Assembly (NCBI GenBank): GCA_030141605.1
Contig: JAQGDQ010000366.1
Location: 1 to 32,500, forward strand
DNA length: 32,500 nucleotides
Reading direction: 5' to 3'
Source of the DNA: Tubiluchus corallicola
Lineage: Eukaryota > Priapulida > Priapulimorpha > Priapulimorphida > Tubiluchidae
Shown in pieces: positions 31,041-32,500 of this stretch; within the stretch, counting starts at the first letter, position 1, and each line of letters begins with the position of its first letter. The notes beneath the pieces are model-generated. The model searched no databases and was not told where the DNA came from. It saw nothing but the letters and a program-made list of their open reading frames with translations. The translations under genes and the position numbers were made by a program.

Positions 31041-31276
31041 GGAAAGTTGAAAGGTGAGCTGAGAGATCCCAACGCGGCAGAACTGGTGCATTTCATCTTC
31101 ACGCCCTTGGCTCTGATAGTTCAAGCTAGCATAGACAGCTCGGGCGGGGAGAACATTGCCGGATCCATTATTACGCCGCTAATGACCGAATTGGCCGTTG
31201 ACTTGCTGTCAAACTGTCTAAGCAGCAAGGAGTCGGTGATGTGGCAATCGTTAGGAGAAGCGTGGACAGTGCCCAG
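31041..31276 (+). CDS. EPS8: EPS8 coding exon 9: conserved region before the SH3 part
   Basis: Acceptor TTTTTTACAACTAG, donor AG|GTATCT at 31277. Encodes residues 389-466 plus two bases. DPNAAELVHFIFTPL matches the family block NPSAADLVHFLFTPL. IITPLM and MWQSLGEAW match the later VLSPLL and LWMSLGGTW blocks. The next expected block, which in EPS8 contains EWP, is not found before 32500. A Tigger-like element starts 19 bases after the donor. Confidence 0.95.
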
Positions 31277-31295
31277 GTATCTTGAAATACGCGTA

Positions 31296-32190
31296 CATTC
31301 ATATCTCGGTTTGCCGCACCTCGCTTTTACGGATATGGGTAGAATCGGACAAAAACCTGGACCGCTAATAGTCCCCGCATAATACGGACACCGCCCGTTA
31401 TTTCTCGAGCTGACCGCTACTTGGCATGCCATCACTTTTGTTTACATCATTACAAGAGTGTAACCACGTGTATATCTCTATATATATAAAAATAACATAT
31501 CATTTGAGGCGTTAGTTTGAGTCAATAGCTTAAAGTTTTTACAGACTTGCATAGACAATTGCATACGTTTTTGAGACAATTAGACGATTGATTTTACATT
31601 ACCTTGAGTCTAATATGTCAGGAGCGGCCCTGACTAGACGTTTTTGGGACAATTAGGCGATTGATTCTACATTACCGTGAGTCTAATATGTCAGAAGCGG
31701 CCCCTACTAGACGTTTTTGAGACAATTAGGCAATTGATTCTACATTACTGTGAGTCTAATATGTCAGGAGTGGCTCGTACTAGACGTTTTTGAGACAATT
31801 AGGCGATTGATTCTACATTACCGTGAGTCTAATATGTCAGGAGCGTCCCATACTAGACGTTTTTGAGACAATTAGGCAATTGATTCTACATTACCTTGAG
31901 TCTAATATGTCATGAGTGGCCCGTACTAAACGTTTTTGAGACAATTAGGCGATTGATTCTACATTACCGTGAGTCTAATATGTCAGGAGTGGCCCGTACT
32001 AGACATTTTTGAGACAATTAGACGATTGATTCTACATTACCATGAGTCTAATATGTCAGGAGTGGCCCGTACTAGACATTTTTGAGACAATTAGACGATT
32101 GGTTCTATATTACCGTGAGTCTAATATGTCAGGAGCGGCCCGTACTAGATGTTTTTTAGACAATTTGTCCGGCAAACCGAGATATGAGTA
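31296..32190. mobile_element. Tigger/pogo-like MITE, copy B, with internal satellite, in intron 9
   Basis: TA then CATTCATATCTCGGTTTGCC on the left, and GGCAAACCGAGATATGAG with TA on the right. Same family as 12029-12474 but longer because the internal 73-bp unit is amplified. It begins 19 bases after the exon 9 donor. Confidence 0.85.
31568..32165 (+). repeat. 73-bp tandem array inside the Tigger-like MITE
   Basis: The TTTTTGAGACAATTAG marker recurs at 31568, 31641, 31714, 31787, 31860, 31933, 32006, 32079 and 32152: an exact 73-bp period, eight units plus a partial. Each unit has TGAGTCTAATATGTCAGGAG and GGCCCGTACTAGACG. Copy A (12029-12474) has only about two units. Confidence 0.97.
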
Positions 32191-32500
32191 TAATATTAAA
32201 ATTAATATAAAGAATCTGTAAAAATATTTTTTTCATTGTTTTTATTCCTGCGATGAAACTGCGTTTCTTACATCGCCAGAGGCAAGACCAATGGTCAATC
32301 AAGATAATGGGTCTGCGATCAGGGTGTCAAATGTGAATGCAAATCTAGAAAAGTGGAATTCTTATGCCTAATTTATCTGTTGTTGATGAGCGGTTCATGT
32401 TCCTTGTGAAGTGCGTGAGGTAGTAGTTAATGGGTAAACAATTTTTACAACCAAGAATTCCAAAGATAAGAGGCCCGGGCGAAAAACTGCATTCTACGGC
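32191..32500 (+). other. EPS8: Intron 9 continuing to the window edge
   Basis: No further EPS8 exon found. The acceptor-like CATCGCCAG at about 32279 leads, in the required phase, to a stop codon after about nine codons, with no family match. Confidence 0.5.

Larger units (their letters stand above)
17411..31276 (+). other. EPS8: EPS8-family gene, 5' and central part (runs off the right edge)
   Basis: This locus encodes an EPS8-like adaptor. In animals EPS8 proteins bind receptor/adaptor partners through a PTB domain, link to Abi1/Sos1 for Rac activation through an SH3 domain, and cap or bundle actin through a C-terminal region. Nine coding exons were placed by hand. All have GT donors and AG acceptors, and phases join as 1-1-0-0-1-0-1-0, giving 466 complete codons plus two bases. 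Translated exons 2-9 follow EPS8 in order, with clear blocks [45 protein letters not shown] and DPNAAELVHFIFTPL. SH3 and actin-binding exons are not in the window. A 5' non-coding exon upstream is likely because an acceptor precedes the start codon. No promoter was identified. EPS8 versus an EPS8-like paralogue cannot be separated here. Confidence 0.93.

Noticed and set aside
32270-32350. Possible exon 10 after CATCGCCAG
   Set aside because: The frame required by exon 9 meets a stop after about nine codons, and none of the expected EPS8 block is present.

Overview
The window is AT-rich eukaryotic, almost certainly metazoan, DNA. It carries one recognisable host gene, an EPS8-family gene (epidermal growth factor receptor pathway substrate 8; PTB-domain actin/Rac regulator). 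The gene is on the + strand, is split by GT-AG introns, and runs off the right edge. The gene type, very high repeat load, many MITEs, a 5S-rRNA-like SINE trace and long minisatellites suggest an invertebrate animal, perhaps marine; I cannot fix the phylum. No prokaryotic operon, CRISPR array or phage is present.

Layout. 1-5960: a very large inverted repeat. A roughly 1.65 kb element with its own long terminal inverted repeats and an internal (TG)n/(CA)n tract occurs at 139-1810 and, inverted, at 4165-5812. The spacer holds a 123-bp tandem array and a small dispersed-repeat cluster. 5960-17400: no supported host gene. It holds decayed minus-strand LINE pieces, 72-bp and TGTGAC-TTTTT minisatellites, long CT, CA and GTA/GTG simple repeats, a Tigger-like MITE (12029-12474) and a TTAA-flanked piggyBac-like MITE (14331-14967).

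17411-31276: the EPS8 gene. Nine coding exons were placed by joining splice phases with homology to EPS8. Every junction keeps frame, giving 466 codons plus two bases. The protein shown has a Tyr/Ser/Pro-rich N-terminus with an NPLY motif, a PTB domain (exons 2-5), a proline-rich linker and the EPS8 helical middle region (exons 7-9). The SH3 and C-terminal actin-binding parts must lie beyond 32500. The introns are crowded with mobile DNA: a truncated LINE at the exon 2 donor, Tigger-like and hAT-like MITEs (one nested), a 545-bp MITE family in introns 4 and 8, and a 73-bp satellite inside a Tigger-like element in intron 9.

The observations most worth a second look are: (1) a minisatellite filling intron 6 whose unit matches the intron 6/exon 7 splice junction including the first exon bases; (2) a 60-bp array in intron 1 carrying about 26 AP-1-type TGASTCA sites; (3) the giant palindrome; (4) a tRNA-like/5S-like chimeric SINE trace in intron 5; (5) transposon boundaries touching splice sites of exons 2 and 4.
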